A DNA stretch of 64,000 bases from VBAS01 sp035318985 (GCA_035318985.1 DATHDP010000091.1:1-64000); one strand, 5' to 3'; counted from the stretch's first letter, positions 27,243 through 37,107 are shown. A program made the numbers and translations. The notes: generated by a model not told the origin, from the letters alone.

Positions 27243-28250
27243 ATGCAGATAAGTGTAGTTATACCCACCGTTGACCGTAAAATGCGACTGCTTTCGTTAC
27301 TCGCAAGTCTTGATCGATCGACCCATCCTATTTATGAAGTGATAATTGTTGATTCAGGAAATGATAAACTTGCTCCTGAAGAATATTCAATGATCAGAAA
27401 TTTTCCGATCTATTATATCTCTTCAGAAAGATCAGTTTGCATTCAGCGAAATACAGGCATAAAACAGGCAAAATCTGAATGGATATTTCTATGTGATGAT
27501 GATATTGAAATTCCTGCTGATTATTTACAAAAGCTAAGTATCCACATCAACGATCATCCCGACACAGGTGCAATTTCGGGTGTATGGTTGCAAAAAAATG
27601 GTAATGCCTGGACAGCAGGCTATCCCGAAACTTCAGCGAAACAACTACTTTGGAAATATGTTTTCAGGCTTAGCATTTGGGGACCGATAAACTGCTCTGC
27701 AAATAATCTTATTATAAGAAGGATAAAACAATATTATCAACGTAAAGGAAATCACATTACCAAAGCCGGCTGGCCGGTTATCACAGATCTTTCAGGTGAG
27801 CACTTTTTTACACCCGTTTATAGTCTTGGCGGATCCCTGGTTAAAAAAGAATGGCTATTAAATTCTCCTTTTGACGAAGTACTAGACCGTCATGGTATCG
27901 GTGAGAATTATGGTGTGATCGCAGGGTTTCCAGGTGCAGGTATTCATGTTTTAAATAATACTTGTGTTTATCACCAGCAGGAAACAACCAATCGCTTAAT
28001 GCAGCCGTTGCAATATTACCGCCGCGTATTGGCGCTTGATTATTTTATACAGACCAGGAAAACCCTAAAAAATTTTAAAAGAAGACATTTGCTTTGGTCA
28101 TTGATTGGAAACATGATCAGCTTTGTTTTCTCCGGAAACAGATCAATGATGAGAGCCGGATTCAAATCAATGTGGAATGTTTTATGGAATAAAAATCCTT
28201 ATCCAAAAGCCGCAAGGAATAACATAAAAATTATTGAACCCATCCTTTAA
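27243..28250 (+). CDS. Family 2 glycosyltransferase
   Basis: A 335-residue GT-A enzyme. It starts MQISVVIPTVDRKMRLLSLL, with the DxD-like metal site D85-D-D87 (LCDDDIEIP). There is no clear membrane helix, so it is probably a soluble or peripheral transferase that adds one sugar. A basic C-terminus may bind the membrane. It heads a plus-strand run, with the next gene 6 bp downstream. Confidence 0.9.
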   Translation: MQISVVIPTVDRKMRLLSLLASLDRSTHPIYEVIIVDSGNDKLAPEEYSMIRNFPIYYISSERSVCIQRNTGIKQAKSEWIFLCDDDIEIPADYLQKLSIHINDHPDTGAISGVWLQKNGNAWTAGYPETSAKQLLWKYVFRLSIWGPINCSANNLIIRRIKQYYQRKGNHITKAGWPVITDLSGEHFFTPVYSLGGSLVKKEWLLNSPFDEVLDRHGIGENYGVIAGFPGAGIHVLNNTCVYHQQETTNRLMQPLQYYRRVLALDYFIQTRKTLKNFKRRHLLWSLIGNMISFVFSGNRSMMRAGFKSMWNVLWNKNPYPKAARNNIKIIEPIL

Positions 28251-28256
28251 ATTTTC

Positions 28257-29768
28257 ATGGTTAATTTAAAAGAAACAAAATATTCATTTAATAATCCTGT
28301 CTTATGGTCAGCTTTTATTATTTACATTATTGTTTCCGGTTTGACAATTTTTCATCATGAATTATGGGGTGATGAACTGCATAGCTGGAATATTGCAAAA
28401 GCCAGTAATAGTTTTTTTGACCTAATTTCTAATACTAGATATGAGGGACATCCGCCGTTTTGGTATAGCATCTTATGGGTCATTTCAAAATTCACGCATG
28501 ATGTTTCGATGATGCAATGGGTTCAATTCATCATTGCCGTGACTATCAATTTTCTTATTTTATTTGCTTCACCATTTCCATTTGTTACAAGACTACTTAT
28601 ACCTTTTGGCTATTTCTTTTTGTATGAATACGCTGCATTCAGCAGAAATTATGCGATAGGATTTTTGATTGCTTTTTCTATCTGCATCATTCTTCATAAA
28701 AATTTTAAGTACAAGATCTTATTGTATTATACTTTTCTTTTTTTATTGGCAAATACACATTTATTAGCTTTAGTACTAGCAACAGGCTTTCATATTTTTC
28801 TTTTGAGCTTCTTTGAAAAAAAGAAAAAAACAAATGTTGTTTTACATTTAGTACTCGGGTTGATTGTATTATTGCCCTCAGTATATTTTATCTTTCCTCC
28901 TGCTGACAGCTCACTAAATACTGATTTCTGGTTGCAACGATTGAACAGTGATCGACTTTCTGCAATTATAAAAGCTCCCGTTAAAGCTTTTCTTCCTATG
29001 CCCGCATGGTGGGATTTTCATTTCTGGAATACAGAGTTCTTAGCAGAAGCTCAAACACGGTTTTCTTTTTTTAAATGGATCATCGGTCTGCTATCAATTG
29101 CGATTTTGTTTTTTACAATAAAAATTTTCAGAAAAGATAAAAACACATTTTTCTTTTACCTGACGGTTTTGCTTATGTTTTTTCTTATTTCCATTATCAT
29201 TCCTTTTGCAAATTCAAGACAGGTAGGTTTTATTTTCATTGGATTTTTGCTTGCTTACTGGTTGTTTTGTTATAATAACACTATTAGCAGATCTCAAAAT
29301 AATATCCTTACAACTTTACTTGCCATTCAAATCATCGCAGGCATTTTTTCTGTTGTGAAAGAAATAAAATATCCTTTTTCTTATGGTTATAAATCGAAAC
29401 AATTATTAGAAGAAATTCCAACAGGTGATAAAATTGTGACCGATTACTGGTGCCTGAATACTCTTTCTGCTTTTACAGACCGGGCTTATTATTGTATTGA
29501 CCTGGAAAAAGAAGTTTCCTATCTTTTATGGGATGGTGAAATGACTTCAATGCTTAAAAAAAATGATCGTTACAGTAACGGGTTATTAGCATTCCTCAAA
29601 AAAGAATTATTAAAAAAAGTTTATATGATATCTATATACCCATTGGAAAGGCTTTACCAATCTGACAAACAATTGCCGGTTCTTTTTAACATCGATCTTA
29701 TTGACAAAAAAGAAGGGGCGATAGAAAAAGGAAGCAATCTTTATTTATATGAAATAAATTCAAAGTAA
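28257..29768 (+). CDS. Polytopic GT-C-type glycosyltransferase
   Basis: A 503-residue membrane protein with about ten hydrophobic segments. The first loop has WGD39-E40-LHSW and then RYEGHPPFWYS, as in GT39/ArnT-type enzymes that use polyprenyl-phosphate sugars. The soluble C-terminus is about 120 residues. It likely glycosylates a glycan or protein on the periplasmic side. The donor is unknown. It lies 11 bp before the GT9 gene. Confidence 0.8.
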   Translation: MVNLKETKYSFNNPVLWSAFIIYIIVSGLTIFHHELWGDELHSWNIAKASNSFFDLISNTRYEGHPPFWYSILWVISKFTHDVSMMQWVQFIIAVTINFLILFASPFPFVTRLLIPFGYFFLYEYAAFSRNYAIGFLIAFSICIILHKNFKYKILLYYTFLFLLANTHLLALVLATGFHIFLLSFFEKKKKTNVVLHLVLGLIVLLPSVYFIFPPADSSLNTDFWLQRLNSDRLSAIIKAPVKAFLPMPAWWDFHFWNTEFLAEAQTRFSFFKWIIGLLSIAILFFTIKIFRKDKNTFFFYLTVLLMFFLISIIIPFANSRQVGFIFIGFLLAYWLFCYNNTISRSQNNILTTLLAIQIIAGIFSVVKEIKYPFSYGYKSKQLLEEIPTGDKIVTDYWCLNTLSAFTDRAYYCIDLEKEVSYLLWDGEMTSMLKKNDRYSNGLLAFLKKELLKKVYMISIYPLERLYQSDKQLPVLFNIDLIDKKEGAIEKGSNLYLYEINSK

Positions 29769-29779
29769 ATTTTTGAAAA

Positions 29780-30790
29780 ATGGACATTGTTGGAAAACCA
29801 TGGACAAAAAGATCACTTCCGAAAAGAATACTTGCCATTCGCTTGCAGGCAATGGGTGATGTTGTTATCACTTTGCCATACTTGCAGGATCTTCGTAATA
29901 ACCTTCCTGCATCAGTAGAAATTGATCTCCTCACTCGTGATGAAACAGATCCTATTCCGAGGAATCTTATCTTATTCAATAAAATTTTTACAATCAAAGG
30001 AAAAAGAAATTTTAAAAAGCATTTCATCTATACAATCTTTTTATTACCGACACTTTTACTTCGTCGTTATGATATTGTAATAGACCTTCAGAATAATAAG
30101 CTTAGCCAATTAGTAAGAAAAACATTGAAGCCATCAGCATGGGTAGAATTTGACAAAGACTCTCCTTTGCCCGCAGGTGAAAGAAATAAAAGAACTATCG
30201 AAGCAGTTGGCATTGGAGTGAATAAATTAGCACAAAAACTTTATTTAAAAAGTGACCTGAATGCAAAAGAAATTTTAGTCAGCAATGGTTGGGATCAGAA
30301 AAAAAACCTCGTTGTTTTAAATCCTGCAGGAGTTTTTGAAACCAGGAACTGGCCAATTGAATATTATGTTTCATTTGCAAAATTGTGGCTCCATGAATTT
30401 CCACAAACACAATTTCTTATTATTGGTTTGCCTTTTATCGCTTCAAAGGCCGATCATTTAAAAAAACATTTAGGAGAAAACCTGATCACCATAATTGGAA
30501 AAACATCAGTTGCAGAAGCATTCGCTATTCTTCAGCAAGCAAAATTGGTTCTGAGTGAAGATTCAGGTCTTATGCATATGTCATGGGTATCTGGGATTCC
30601 TACATTTGCGTTGTTAGGAGGAACAAGAAGTGATTGGGTGCAGCCATTAGGCGAACATTCAGGTTTTGTCGACTCTTCTGATCTATCATGTGGGAATTGT
30701 ATGCAGGAAAAATGTAAATGGGGCGATACACGATGTCTGACTCGGTACACACCAGAAATAATTTTTGAAAGGGCAAAAGCATTGATCTGA
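29780..30790 (+). CDS. GT9 family (heptosyltransferase-like) glycosyltransferase
   Basis: A 336-residue GT-B enzyme of the heptosyltransferase family. It has ILAIRLQAMGDVVITLPYL near residue 18, and in the C-terminal half NPAGVFETRNWP, SEDSGLMHMSWVSGIPTFALLG and TRSDWVQPLG. A Cys-rich patch (CGNCMQEKCKWGD) lies near the end. It probably adds a heptose or similar sugar to LPS core or a glycolipid; sugar identity is not certain. It ends 3 bp from the convergent GT4 gene. Confidence 0.92.
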   Translation: MDIVGKPWTKRSLPKRILAIRLQAMGDVVITLPYLQDLRNNLPASVEIDLLTRDETDPIPRNLILFNKIFTIKGKRNFKKHFIYTIFLLPTLLLRRYDIVIDLQNNKLSQLVRKTLKPSAWVEFDKDSPLPAGERNKRTIEAVGIGVNKLAQKLYLKSDLNAKEILVSNGWDQKKNLVVLNPAGVFETRNWPIEYYVSFAKLWLHEFPQTQFLIIGLPFIASKADHLKKHLGENLITIIGKTSVAEAFAILQQAKLVLSEDSGLMHMSWVSGIPTFALLGGTRSDWVQPLGEHSGFVDSSDLSCGNCMQEKCKWGDTRCLTRYTPEIIFERAKALI

Positions 30791-30793
30791 AAA

Positions 30794-31858
30794 TTACTCA
30801 GAAAGCCCAAGCAGGTCCACGATCTTTTTTGCGCTATCATCCATAGAATATGTAAATATAGGTTCGTTCACAAGTTTTGGATCATTTAATAACTCAAAAG
30901 CCTTTTGCAGCATTTCTTCTTTTGATCTTACCACATGCCATTGCGGAATATCCTGGTACATCGATTTTACAAAACTAATAACATGTGCTCCTGCATACAA
31001 TGCTTCATAACAAGCCATGCTGAAACCTTCATAAGAAGAAGGATGCAACATGATCTTTGATCTCTCCATCATTTGTATTGTTTCGCGGGGAGTAATCATG
31101 CCGGTAAGCTCCAGGTTTTGTTGCAATGAGTAAGTTTCGTACATCTTTGAAATTCTCTCTGTATCTTCTCCATCTCCACATAAGATTGCCTTTATTCCAG
31201 GCATTTTATTTTTTAATCCCGCAATAACATCTACGAAAATATCATACTGCTTTAAGATACTTAGCGACCCTGCTCCTACGATATCGATATCTCTTATCGG
31301 CCTAGGAGCATCATACATTGACAGATCAATACCCGGTGGGATGAGATGTGCCGGCTTTATATGATGGCTTAAAAAAAACTCATCAACAAGGAAATCAGAC
31401 ATTGCTATCAACTCATTAGATAAAGGACGAATTAATTTTACCATTCTGTTACTCTTTCTTGCATCTGTACCGCAAATCCATGCAAAATGATCAATTGAGT
31501 TTCTTTTTCCAAAATATCTGCCGACTAAGGCACACTCACCACACCATAAACTGAATATCGCAGTTATCGCATGCTCCTTCTTTATTTCATTGAGTTTTCG
31601 CCAAATATTTCGCCATAACAAAAGCCGTTTGATCTTTCTATACTTCATACCATCAAAACTGAAAACTTCCATATCATTCCAATAATAATTTGAAATGGCA
31701 TGAGGATAAATAAAGCTTAAAACAATAATTTTTATGTTAGGATATAATTTTTTGATTGCCCGTAAAAGAATTTGCTGAAAAGAGATCCAGTTTTCTTCTG
31801 ACTCGTTTGCCGGAAATGCAGGTGTTAGAAATACCAGTGTTTTCTGCTTAATGCTCAT
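30794..31858 (-). CDS. GT4-type glycosyltransferase
   Basis: A 354-residue GT-B enzyme. The C-terminus holds HPSSYEGFSMACYEAL with the EX7E donor motif, and a preceding AGSLSILKQYDIFVDV strand-helix. The beginning FLTPAFPANESEENWIS is unusual, perhaps for a special acceptor. Its start overlaps the ABC transporter end by 11 bp, so it is translationally coupled with that exporter gene. Confidence 0.88.
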   Translation of the reverse strand: MSIKQKTLVFLTPAFPANESEENWISFQQILLRAIKKLYPNIKIIVLSFIYPHAISNYYWNDMEVFSFDGMKYRKIKRLLLWRNIWRKLNEIKKEHAITAIFSLWCGECALVGRYFGKRNSIDHFAWICGTDARKSNRMVKLIRPLSNELIAMSDFLVDEFFLSHHIKPAHLIPPGIDLSMYDAPRPIRDIDIVGAGSLSILKQYDIFVDVIAGLKNKMPGIKAILCGDGEDTERISKMYETYSLQQNLELTGMITPRETIQMMERSKIMLHPSSYEGFSMACYEALYAGAHVISFVKSMYQDIPQWHVVRSKEEMLQKAFELLNDPKLVNEPIFTYSMDDSAKKIVDLLGLSE

Positions 31859-33512
31859 CCAGTGAAATTATTTTATTACAATAGGAAAGATTTTTACTGT
31901 CGTGAGTTATCATGATCACTATTTTACCTAAAGAAGATAAGTGACCAAAATACTTCACTAAGGATAAAGCAGACGTTTCATCCAATTCATTAAAAGGTTC
32001 ATCGAGCAGTATTAATTCTGCGTCCTTATATAATGTTCTTGCAATATTGATCCTCTGTTGCTGACCACCACTAATGTTTTTTCCATTTTCAGCGATCGAC
32101 TTATTAAGCCCTTCAGGAGTACTATCGATAAGATCATTTAGCCCCGAAATCTCTAATAACTGTTTCAGCCTTTCTTCATCATAGTTATTTTCCTGAAGTG
32201 TTATATTTCGCAAAATAGAATCATGAATAAGAAATGGCTGCTGCCGCACATAAGAAATACCCGACCAATGTTTTTTTAATTCGGCCGGAGAAACTAAAAC
32301 ATCATTGATCAATATCTTCCCGCTAGCCGGCGACAAAAAACCAAGTATTAAATTTAAAATAGTTGTTTTACCCCTTCCTGACATACCAGTAATGCCAACA
32401 AAATCTCCCTTTTTAATAGATAGGGAAAAGTTTTTCAATACCATATGATCATCATATTTGAAGTCAACCTTTTCCAACTTAAGTGAGTCAATAGGAGCAT
32501 ACTTCAATACATGCTCTTCTTTTAAACCCTTTTTTATAATTGCTGAATCATCAATTGAAAGCTCATATGCTTTTATTTGCCCGCTACCATTTATGATCTT
32601 TACTATCCCGGGTATGATCTTATAAGCCGCAGCCATAAAAGCACCGATAGTAATAAGTGCGGCATTGTTGTTTATTCCCGACCATTTGGCAATAACGATC
32701 AGAAAAAATAATCCAATCACCGCAAAAGTTTCTATGATCCGGGTGGGCATTGCCTGTACCGCATGAGAATCGAACAAATGTTTTCCGAAAACTTGTCTTG
32801 CTTTGATAAATCGTTGCAGAAAAAAATTATTACGCTGGTAAATATTCCCTTCTACATAACCTTTCATAGCATCAAGCAAGAACCGAAATGAACTCTCGTT
32901 ACTGATGTGTATATTTTTTTTTGCAGCAACAACTCTCTTCTTAATAAAAAAGAACACAAGTATTACAGGAGGTAACAAAACGACAAATAGCAATAAAAAC
33001 AATTTAACATTATATAATAGGATCGCAGCAATAGTCAGTACGATAAGAAATGATTGAATAATGACCTGTTGAATGTTCAACAAAATATGCTCACAAAATT
33101 CAAATGGCTGAAAAGCGATCTTACGGATAAGTTCAGAAGAATCAATGTTGATATAATTTTCAAATTGTCCACGTTGGTAATTTTCTAATTTGTTTTTGGA
33201 AATACGCACTGCCACCCGGCTGATAAAACTGTACTGTCGGTTAGAAATGGAAATTCCCAGGAGATTTTTTAAACCGAAGATGATAAGAAAAAAAGTGATC
33301 AGCATTACAGAATTCTGATCTAACACCCAAGCAGGTAAAAAATCAAGTCCCTTGACTGAATTGTTTATATAAAAACTAATTACCAGGAGTAAAAAAGCTA
33401 ATGCAGCAAGATCGATAACACTGATCAATGCATTTAGTGCTATTAACACCCAAAACTGTCGTTTTTCAGACGGGGTTAGTATACTAAAAATATGTTTGAA
33501 CTTTTCTTTCAA
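31848..33512 (-). CDS. ABC exporter, fused permease and ATPase
   Basis: A 554-residue half-transporter of the MsbA/PglK kind. The first 320 residues carry six membrane spans. The ATPase follows: Walker A at 376-383 (GMSGRGKT), signature SGGQQ at 481, Walker B LILLDEP (D504-E505) and the switch H537. It would flip or export a lipid-linked glycan across the inner membrane as a homodimer. Position between the sugar-phosphate transferase and a GT4 gene supports a glycolipid cargo. Confidence 0.9.
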   Translation of the reverse strand: MKEKFKHIFSILTPSEKRQFWVLIALNALISVIDLAALAFLLLVISFYINNSVKGLDFLPAWVLDQNSVMLITFFLIIFGLKNLLGISISNRQYSFISRVAVRISKNKLENYQRGQFENYINIDSSELIRKIAFQPFEFCEHILLNIQQVIIQSFLIVLTIAAILLYNVKLFLLLFVVLLPPVILVFFFIKKRVVAAKKNIHISNESSFRFLLDAMKGYVEGNIYQRNNFFLQRFIKARQVFGKHLFDSHAVQAMPTRIIETFAVIGLFFLIVIAKWSGINNNAALITIGAFMAAAYKIIPGIVKIINGSGQIKAYELSIDDSAIIKKGLKEEHVLKYAPIDSLKLEKVDFKYDDHMVLKNFSLSIKKGDFVGITGMSGRGKTTILNLILGFLSPASGKILINDVLVSPAELKKHWSGISYVRQQPFLIHDSILRNITLQENNYDEERLKQLLEISGLNDLIDSTPEGLNKSIAENGKNISGGQQQRINIARTLYKDAELILLDEPFNELDETSALSLVKYFGHLSSLGKIVIMITHDSKNLSYCNKIISLDEH

Positions 33513-33582
33513 TCGTTTTAAACAGATGAGGCAGAAAGATAATTATTCCTTTAACGTAGTAAAAATTATTTGAGAAGCCGGG

Positions 33583-34344
33583 CTAAAAACCGGCAATTTT
33601 GCGAATGGTATGCCATAATATTTTAAGATCGAGAAGCAACGACCAATGGCGTACATAAAATATATCAAGCTGAACACGATCCTTCATGGCCTGTAGATTT
33701 CTTGTTTCTCCTACATAACCCATGGCCTGTGACAGACCAGTAATACCGGGTTTCATTTTATGGCGGTAATCGTAAAATTCAATTAGCTCTTCATATTTAT
33801 TATTATCGCTAATCATGTGTGGCCGCGGACCGATAAAAGACATATCACCAAGCAACACATTAAAAAATTGAGGAAGTTCATCCAGGTAATGAATTCTTAA
33901 AAATCTTCCAAGCTTAGTTATTCTTTCATCATCTGCAGTAGCCTGCAACATATCTGCATCATCATTTTCGATCATTGATCTGAATTTAATACAGGTAAAT
34001 GTTTTTCCACCTCGCTTATTTCTTTTTTGCAAAAAGAAAACGGGCCCTTTTGAGTCAAGTTTAATTAATAGAGCCATTATGGGAACTAACCAACTTAGTA
34101 TACTAACAATAACTATTGATGATAAAAAAATATCGGCAGAACGTTTAATAATTTTTTTTGATATACTGTCAAGTGGAAGCTGAAAAGTTGCGCTATCCTT
34201 TTTGTTTGCAAACTTTTTAAGTCCGGCATACAAAGATGGCATTGGAGAAGAAGCATATTCAATTTGTCTGCCTTTAATGACAAACATTCCAGGCGACTTG
34301 GGAAAAATTTTGGTTATTTCAATGGAAGATTTTTCTTGATCCAT
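33583..34344 (-). CDS. Undecaprenyl-phosphate sugar-phosphotransferase
   Basis: A 253-residue bacterial sugar transferase that would start a lipid-linked glycan on undecaprenyl phosphate. It has one main membrane segment (about 69-95), then FTCIKFRSM, LDELPQFFNVLLGDMSFIGP and KPGITGLSQAMG, the family's active-site blocks. It lacks the four N-terminal helices of WcaJ-type proteins. It is the first gene of the minus-strand run, with 71 bp to the ABC gene. Confidence 0.92.
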   Translation of the reverse strand: MDQEKSSIEITKIFPKSPGMFVIKGRQIEYASSPMPSLYAGLKKFANKKDSATFQLPLDSISKKIIKRSADIFLSSIVIVSILSWLVPIMALLIKLDSKGPVFFLQKRNKRGGKTFTCIKFRSMIENDDADMLQATADDERITKLGRFLRIHYLDELPQFFNVLLGDMSFIGPRPHMISDNNKYEELIEFYDYRHKMKPGITGLSQAMGYVGETRNLQAMKDRVQLDIFYVRHWSLLLDLKILWHTIRKIAGF

Positions 34345-34482
34345 GAAGGAGAACGAATTTAGGTTAATGGTTAAATTATCGGCGTTTTCAGATAAAGGGT
34401 TGCTTTTAAAGCATTTTATGACTCAAAGGTCAACTTATCAACATTAAGTGCCAATAATTTTTTCTACTGGAATCCAAAAACT

Positions 34483-34514
34483 TTTGGCTCAAAGGGCTTG
34501 GAACTGTATTTTTG
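34483..34514 (+). promoter_or_regulatory. Promoter of tRNA-Lys
   Basis: TTTG at 34483-34486, a 20-base spacer, and TATTTTTG at 34507-34514 agree with the Bacteroidota -33/-7 consensus. The tRNA starts 43 bp after the -7 box. This is the best promoter match seen in the window. Confidence 0.75.
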
Positions 34515-34557
34515 CACTCCCAAAAAATAAGGTCTACTTATTAGTTGGAAACAGGTC

Positions 34558-34633
34558 GATCTCGTAGCTCAGCTGGTAGAGCACAACACTTTTAATGTTG
34601 GGGCCCTGGGTTCGAGTCCCAGCGGGATCACCA
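34558..34633 (+). tRNA. tRNA-Lys(TTT)
   Basis: A 76-nt cloverleaf with CCA encoded (34631-34633). Acceptor GATCTCG pairs with CGGGATC. The D-stem is GCTC/GAGC. Anticodon stem CAACA/TGTTG encloses loop CTTTTAA with anticodon TTT. T-arm CTGGG-TTCGAGT-CCCAG is complete. It is the expected substrate of MtaB (53340), which modifies t6A37. Confidence 0.96.
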
Positions 34634-34636
34634 CCT

Positions 34637-34662
34637 AAGCCTCCACAAACGGAGGCTTTTTT
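34637..34662 (+). terminator. Rho-independent terminator after tRNA-Lys
   Basis: AAGCCTCC pairs with GGAGGCTT around the ACAAAC loop and is followed by a run of T (34657-34662). Confidence 0.9.
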
Positions 34663-34705
34663 ATTACCCGCATTTTAAAGTACGTTTGTAACCATAAGCA
34701 GTAAA

Positions 34706-35515
34706 ATGTCCACTTACTTTAAAGATAAAGTTGTAATTGTCACTGGCGGCACAGACGGTATTGGAAAGGCACTTGTCGAAGAATTGATCAAAGGGGGTGC
34801 AAAGATCTCAACTTGTGGCAGAAATCATGATAAGCTTTACCAATTACAAACTGAATTTCCTTCAGCTGATCTCCAAACAATGGTAGCCGATGTAAGCAGC
34901 GAAAATGATTGCAGAAGACTGATCGAGCTCACTTACAAAATATATGGAGCCATCGATGTACTTATCAATAATGCCGGCATATCAATGCGTGCAGAATTAA
35001 AAGATGCTTCTGTAGATGTGATCAGAAAAGTAATGGACATTAATTTTTTCGGCGCTGTTTATTGCACCAAACATGCTTTACCATATTTAACTGAAAGAAA
35101 GGGAACAATAGTTGGAGTTTCTTCCATTGCCGGATATCGTGGTTTACCGGGCAGAAGTGGATATTCAGCATCAAAACACGCATTACAAGGGTGGATGGAA
35201 GCTATCAGAACTGAATTGCTTGAATCCGGAGTTAATGTAATGTGGGTGTGCCCTGGTTTTACAACCTCAAATATCAGGAATGCAGCTTTGAATAAAGAAG
35301 GAGAAGCACAAGGAGAAAGCCCAATGGATGAAGGAAAAATGATGACAGCAGAAGAGTGTGCAAAAAGAATATTAACGGCAATTGAAAAAAGAAAAAGAAC
35401 GGTTGTGATGACATTCCGGGGGAAACAAACTGTGTTTCTAAATAAGTTTTTTCCCCGGCTTGCCGATAAGATGGTAAGAAAGTTTTTTTATAAAGAAGGT
35501 AAACTGGAGAAATGA
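34706..35515 (+). CDS. Short-chain dehydrogenase/reductase
   Basis: A 269-residue classical SDR. TGGTDGIG (13-20) binds the cofactor, NNAG lies at 88-91, and the catalytic residues are S140, Y153 and K157 (YSASK). The NADP preference is suggested by CGRNHDK after beta-2. Substrate unknown; similar proteins are often annotated as membrane or lipid-associated SDRs. The intergenic repeat downstream separates it from the SAM hydrolase gene. Confidence 0.92.
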   Translation: MSTYFKDKVVIVTGGTDGIGKALVEELIKGGAKISTCGRNHDKLYQLQTEFPSADLQTMVADVSSENDCRRLIELTYKIYGAIDVLINNAGISMRAELKDASVDVIRKVMDINFFGAVYCTKHALPYLTERKGTIVGVSSIAGYRGLPGRSGYSASKHALQGWMEAIRTELLESGVNVMWVCPGFTTSNIRNAALNKEGEAQGESPMDEGKMMTAEECAKRILTAIEKRKRTVVMTFRGKQTVFLNKFFPRLADKMVRKFFYKEGKLEK

Positions 35516-35516
35516 T

Positions 35517-35616
35517 TTTAGATTTCGGATTTACGATTTTAGATTGAAGAAGTATCTGAAATTATTTTTGTTTTAAGTTAAAAAATCCGAAATCTGCAAT
35601 CTCAAATCTGAAATCG
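35517..35616. repeat. Inverted repeat of GATTTCGGATT type
   Basis: The left arm (GATTTCGGATTTACGATTTT from 35521) faces a right arm with AATCCGAAATCTGCAATCTC (from 35584) and CTGAAATCG. It lies just before the ATG of the SAM hydrolase gene. The words AATCTGAAATCG recur at 40676-40688 before the VWA gene. Confidence 0.55.
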
Positions 35617-35620
35617 TTAA

Positions 35621-36448
35621 ATGCCACTACTAACCCTGACCTCTGATATCGGTAACCACGACTACCTTACAGGGGCCATAAAGGCGAGACTGCTTTCCAT
35701 CAACCCGGACTTTCGGTTGATTGATATTTCACATAACATAGCTCCGTTTAACTATCCCCAGGCATCATACGTTTGCAAAAATGCTATTAAGAATTTTCCT
35801 GATTTTACCTATCATATTATCATGGTGAACCTGTTTGACAAAAACCAGGATCACTTATTACTTGCATTCCATAACAACCAATATCTTTTTTGTGCTAATA
35901 ATGGTCTGCTTACCATGATACTTGAAGAAAAACCTGAGATCGTTATTGGTATTCCATGGCCGGAAGGAAAAATGAAAAATACGCTACAGTGTGCAGACAT
36001 TTTTGGAAATACAATTAACCAGCTCGTCAATGGAGAATCGATCAAGGATATTGGCCAGCCTGATATAGCTTATATAGAAAAAAATCCACTAAGACCTGCA
36101 GTTGGTGATGATTGGATCGATGGCCAGATAATCTTTATTGACAATTTTGAGAATGTGATCGTCAATATCACCCGCCACGAATTTGAGGAACTGCGTAAGG
36201 GTCGCGGCTTTAAAATAAATTTTAAGAGAGATGAAGTGATCGATCATATAAGCCAGACCTATGCTGATGTGCAAGAGGGTGAGAAGCTAGCTTTGTTTAA
36301 CAGTGCCGGCTATCTTGAGATCGCCATCAACAAAGGAAATGCGGCAGGTTTACTTGGCTTAAAAGGATTCACAGAAAAAAATTCACAGTCAAGACAGATC
36401 TTGCAAAACCAACTTTTTTATCAAACTGTAAGAATAAATTTTGAATAG
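35621..36448 (+). CDS. SAM hydrolase (S-adenosylmethionine hydroxide adenosyltransferase, DUF62)
   Basis: A 275-residue member of the DUF62 family, which includes fluorinase/chlorinase and the common SAM hydroxide adenosyltransferases. LTLTSDIGNHDYLTGAIKA at the start is the family N-terminal motif. The halogenase-specific insertion is not recognised, so cleavage of SAM by water to adenosine and methionine is the expected reaction. The deoxyribonucleotidase gene is 3 bp downstream, suggesting co-transcription. Confidence 0.85.
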   Translation: MPLLTLTSDIGNHDYLTGAIKARLLSINPDFRLIDISHNIAPFNYPQASYVCKNAIKNFPDFTYHIIMVNLFDKNQDHLLLAFHNNQYLFCANNGLLTMILEEKPEIVIGIPWPEGKMKNTLQCADIFGNTINQLVNGESIKDIGQPDIAYIEKNPLRPAVGDDWIDGQIIFIDNFENVIVNITRHEFEELRKGRGFKINFKRDEVIDHISQTYADVQEGEKLALFNSAGYLEIAINKGNAAGLLGLKGFTEKNSQSRQILQNQLFYQTVRINFE

Positions 36449-36451
36449 CCA

Positions 36452-36967
36452 ATGGAAAGATTAGCTGTTGACATGGATGGTGTGCTTGCCGATGTGTATG
36501 AACAGTTTTTCCTGTACGATGAAAAAGATTTTGGCAAAAGAAGACCGTTAGAAGATGTTATTGGTGTTGAAGAAAGAAAGGCTTTTCCTCATATAAATGA
36601 ATATGTGTATGCAAAAGGGTTTTTCAGAACAGCACCGGTAGTAAAAGACAGTGTAGAAGTATTGGCGGACCTTAATAAAAATTATGAACTGTTCATTGTT
36701 TCTGCCGCAATGGAATTCCCTCAAAGCCTCCCGGAAAAATTAGAATGGCTGAATGAACATTTCAGTTTTTTGAGTTGGCAACAGATCGTTTTTTGCGGCA
36801 GCAAAAAGATCGTTGATGCCGATATAATGATCGATGATCATTTTAAAAACCTTGATCTTTTTAAAGGAACCAGCCTACTCTTTACCCAACCTCACAATCA
36901 ATTAAAAAACGTTGGCCGGCATAAAAGAGTTGATTCATGGAAAGAGATAGCCTCTATTCTTTTATAA
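36452..36967 (+). CDS. 5'(3')-deoxyribonucleotidase (NT5C-like HAD)
   Basis: A 171-residue HAD phosphatase. DMDGVLAD (7-14) carries both catalytic Asp. The later LFIVSAAMEFPQSL and VDADIMIDDHFKNL are like those of NT5C and related deoxyribonucleotidases. It is coupled by spacing to the SAM hydrolase, so both could be part of nucleoside salvage. Confidence 0.88.
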   Translation: MERLAVDMDGVLADVYEQFFLYDEKDFGKRRPLEDVIGVEERKAFPHINEYVYAKGFFRTAPVVKDSVEVLADLNKNYELFIVSAAMEFPQSLPEKLEWLNEHFSFLSWQQIVFCGSKKIVDADIMIDDHFKNLDLFKGTSLLFTQPHNQLKNVGRHKRVDSWKEIASILL

Positions 36968-37046
36968 CATCCCGATCCCATCAACCTTCCAAATATTTTA
37001 AATATTGTTTTGCCAGCCGGAAAGGCGAAATCTTCTGTTGAAACCC

Positions 37047-37054
37047 TATTTTTG
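37047..37054 (+). promoter_or_regulatory. Putative -7 box of the DUF2723 gene
   Basis: TATTTTTG matches TAnnTTTG and is 53 bp before the ATG at 37108. No good -33 TTTG at the usual spacing was found. Confidence 0.45.
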
Positions 37055-37107
37055 CCCCCATTCCAACCCGACTTTTTCGGAAAAAAAAGGAATAAAATCA
37101 AATCTTT

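Noticed and set aside
35621..36448. Fluorinase or chlorinase
   Set aside because: No halogenase-specific insertion is recognised and SAM hydrolases are the usual members in these bacteria.
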